From assembly GCA_959606905.1 (NCBI GenBank), contig CAUHML010000148.1, positions 1-8,009 on the forward strand: DNA of 8,009 nt. The letters are read 5' to 3'. This DNA comes from an uncultured Bacteroides sp. (lineage in GTDB: Bacteria; Bacteroidota; Bacteroidia; Bacteroidales; Bacteroidaceae). The translations under genes were made by a program, and so were the position numbers. This document shows, one piece after another, positions 6,714 through 8,009 of this stretch. Position 1 is the stretch's first letter. Each line of letters starts with the position of its first letter. A model generated the notes under the pieces. It was not told the DNA's origin. It saw nothing but the letters and a program-made list of their open reading frames with translations, and did not search any database.

Positions 6714-7541
6714 TTAATCCAACTGTTTTCTATAAACTGAGTCCAATGTATTTCCTTCTTTATCTTTCCATACCAACCAGCCGTTGTTGCTGCTACCAAT
6801 ACAGAAATCTGCGGCAGTACTGGGACTTGAAAAAGTTTTATCTGATGTCAATACCAATATTCCGTTCTCAGTAGAAGTGTAATCTTGAAGCATCTTTTCT
6901 CGTTTTTCTTTCCAGTTGAAAGACGGAACCATTGTTTTGGCAACAGTACTTCCTTTTAGGACTGTGAATCCATCGGAACTGTAGAAACCTTTTGCATTGC
7001 ATCCTCTACCTTTGGTGTAGAATAGATGTTCTTCTTTGGGTTGTGATACTTCAAAAATATTGCAACCGATAAATGATGCCAAAAACTTCACATCTTCGAA
7101 AAATTCATTCATTGAGTCCTGTTGATGCTCCGGTAGGTTAGGGGCTTTAGGAATTTGTTTATTATCGCTTAAAACAAAAGCGTTTGCTTTCTTGGCTTCG
7201 GCTATAGCTTTATGTTCTAGGTATTGCACATCAACTTTAGTCATATCGGCGTCTTTCGATACAAATATGAGTGCTTTTTGCCAAAACGATTTTTTGCTAT
7301 CGTGGTCTTTTACACGTTCTTTAAAGTTCTCCGTTTCACCTATATACGCCTGCGGCTTGGTTGATTCATCTTCCCCCAGCAATATATAGAATGCAGGTTT
7401 TTGTAACTTCTCTTGTGTATTCAAATAAGAGAGATTAGAACGTGGTACGACAAACATTTGGCAAATTTTGTTGCTAATGAATGCGTATTGAGTTCCTTTT
7501 GGGTCTCCATCAATGAGATATGTTGTTACTGTCTTTCCCAT
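6714..7541 (-). CDS. GIY-YIG nuclease-family protein with C-terminal DUF4357
   Basis: Taking the ATG at 7539-7541 the product is 275 aa; the frame also reaches a TTG 18 bases upstream, which I consider less likely. The GIY-YIG module is seen as FYILLG (51-56), QAYIGETENFKERVKDHD (64-81, with YIG at 67-69 and the conserved Arg at 76) and YLEHKAI (107-113, with Glu109 in the catalytic position). The central region is unassigned. DUF4357 covers about 213-270: REKML, GILVLTSDKTFSSPSTAADF and NGWLVWKDKEG. The key catalytic residues appear present, so it may be an active DNA nuclease. Such GIY-YIG/DUF4357 proteins often accompany restriction-modification loci, and a type I locus begins at the right. 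It is expressed from the divergent promoter shared with the XRE gene and is followed by the truncated ydeI-like gene. Confidence 0.85.
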   Translation of the reverse strand: MGKTVTTYLIDGDPKGTQYAFISNKICQMFVVPRSNLSYLNTQEKLQKPAFYILLGEDESTKPQAYIGETENFKERVKDHDSKKSFWQKALIFVSKDADMTKVDVQYLEHKAIAEAKKANAFVLSDNKQIPKAPNLPEHQQDSMNEFFEDVKFLASFIGCNIFEVSQPKEEHLFYTKGRGCNAKGFYSSDGFTVLKGSTVAKTMVPSFNWKEKREKMLQDYTSTENGILVLTSDKTFSSPSTAADFCIGSSNNGWLVWKDKEGNTLDSVYRKQLD

Positions 7542-7603
7542 AAATATGTCTAAATTCAATTACTTTGAGGTATAACTCATTTAAGAACTGACTTTTCTTA
7601 ATG

Positions 7604-7642
7604 CAAATATACACTATTATCGAATATAATTCCCTATATTTG
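7604..7642. promoter_or_regulatory. Back-to-back divergent promoters with symmetrical elements
   Basis: TATATTTG, a match to the Bacteroidetes -7 consensus TAnnTTTG, occurs on the plus strand at 7635-7642 (toward the XRE gene) and on the minus strand at 7604-7611 (toward the GIY-YIG gene). The two boxes are exact inverted repeats. Between them, at 7615-7628, lies an imperfect palindrome (TATTATCGAATATA, centre TCGA). A regulator binding here would cover both promoters; the small XRE protein is the natural candidate. I see no clear -33 TTTG for either. The promoter boxes are likely; the operator is inference. Confidence 0.6.
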
Positions 7643-7664
7643 TCTAATAAAATCATATCAAGTA

Positions 7665-7874
7665 ATGAAACTGAATAGAATAAAGACTGTTTTATCCGAA
7701 AAAGGTATTTCTCAAACGTGGTTAGCTAAACAGCTAGATAAGAGTTTCAGTATGGTCAATGCCTATGCCTGTAATCGGATTCAGCCTAATTTGGAAACCT
7801 TGCAACGGATTGCGGAGATATTACAAGTTGATTTGAAGGATTTGATAACTGATAAAAAAGAAAGGTTACAATAA
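7665..7874 (+). CDS. Small XRE-family transcriptional regulator
   Basis: This 69-aa protein is essentially a single Cro/C1-type helix-turn-helix domain. Helix 2 is about SQTWLAKQL (16-24) and the recognition helix about SFSMVNAYACNRIQP (27-41), followed by LETLQRIAEILQVDLKDLI (43-61), the usual end of the fold. It has no ligand or dimerisation domain, like the compact controller proteins of restriction-modification systems. The ATG at 7665 is 22 bp after a good -7 box, with no Shine-Dalgarno. It ends 90 bp before the hsdR start and probably controls its own divergent promoter and perhaps the restriction gene. The HTH assignment is firm; its targets are inferred. Confidence 0.9.
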   Translation: MKLNRIKTVLSEKGISQTWLAKQLDKSFSMVNAYACNRIQPNLETLQRIAEILQVDLKDLITDKKERLQ

Positions 7875-7941
7875 ATTATTTAATACGGTTAGGAGGTTCT
7901 GGTTCCTTTTGTAACTTGTTGCAGATGTGCCTATGAACTTC

Positions 7942-7959
7942 TGATAATATATATTATCA
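7942..7959. promoter_or_regulatory. Perfect 18-bp palindrome before hsdR, candidate operator
   Basis: TGATAATATATATTATCA reads the same on both strands and ends 5 bases before the hsdR start codon. It could be the binding site of the adjacent XRE dimer, or an RNA hairpin shielding the ribosome-binding region. A similar half-site, ATCATATCA (7652-7660, 7 of 9 matching ATATTATCA), lies 4 bases before the XRE start codon, which suggests a shared control element. Confidence 0.55.
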
Positions 7960-7964
7960 AGAAC

Positions 7965-8009
7965 ATGACTCCTGAAGAAAAAGCAAGAATAAAGATAGAC
8001 CAGTGGTTT
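7965..8009 (+). CDS. hsdR: Start of type I restriction enzyme R subunit (partial)
   Basis: Only 15 codons are in the window: MTPEEKARIKIDQWF. This is the characteristic opening of HsdR/EcoEI-type DEAD-helicase restriction subunits, typically MTPE.KAR..ID..L..AGW. The R subunit provides the ATP-driven translocase and nuclease of type I enzymes, and the hsdM and hsdS genes would be expected downstream. The XRE gene just upstream and the palindrome next to the start codon fit a regulated restriction gene. With so few residues the assignment rests on N-terminal similarity and context only. Confidence 0.65.
   Translation, partial: MTPEEKARIKIDQWF

Noticed and set aside
7542..7559. Upstream TTG start for the GIY-YIG gene
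   Set aside because: It adds only six residues, has no ribosome-binding site, and an ATG follows at 7539-7541.
7891..7896. AGGAGG sequence between the XRE gene and hsdR
   Set aside because: It looks like a ribosome-binding site but no ATG or GTG follows at a suitable distance and no open frame starts there.
1..8009. CRISPR array, tRNA, rRNA or intact transposase
   Set aside because: I saw no regularly spaced short repeats, no cloverleaf-like sequence and no DDE or HUH transposase motifs in the main reading frames.

Overview
The window looks like part of a defence island from a Bacteroidales chromosome, most like Porphyromonas. Three things suggest this. The two clear promoter boxes are TAnnTTTG, the Bacteroidetes -7 element. 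Most genes lack a Shine-Dalgarno sequence. The remnant HipB/HipA pair and the dispersed intergenic repeats resemble what I recall from Porphyromonas gingivalis. The genus is an impression from memory; the order is better supported.

Layout. Positions 1-260 hold an unrecognised open frame on the minus strand that leaves the left edge. Positions 261-869 are non-coding: one copy of a diverged repeat, then a strong stem-loop that ends the next operon. Positions 870-4866 are a two-gene minus-strand operon of DUF262 proteins. The upstream gene (605 aa) has DUF262 plus a DUF1524 HNH nuclease domain, the GmrSD layout. The downstream gene (737 aa) has a DUF262 domain and a large C-terminal region with no visible nuclease motif. 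They overlap by 35 bp. A second copy of the repeat, in the same orientation, starts about 40 bp before the operon. The cassette is visibly AT-richer than the toxin-antitoxin remnant to its right, which suggests separate acquisition.

Positions 5562-6295 hold a dead hipBA locus: hipB has an in-frame stop and a frameshift, and hipA has two frameshifts at homopolymers and lacks its kinase domain. It ends tail to tail against a truncated ydeI-family gene (6292-6690), with the two stop codons sharing CTAA. Upstream of ydeI' in the same operon is an intact GIY-YIG/DUF4357 protein (6714-7541). A compact divergent promoter separates that operon from a small XRE regulator (7665-7874). Next comes a perfect 18-bp palindrome, and then the first 15 codons of what is probably hsdR, the type I restriction subunit (7965 onward).

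How the parts may work together. The right side is best read as the start of a type I restriction-modification locus, whose XRE protein may act on its own divergent promoter and on the palindrome before hsdR. The DUF262 pair is probably an independent nucleotide-dependent, modification-sensing or abortive defence module. It is the most interesting part of the window, since only one subunit carries a recognisable nuclease.
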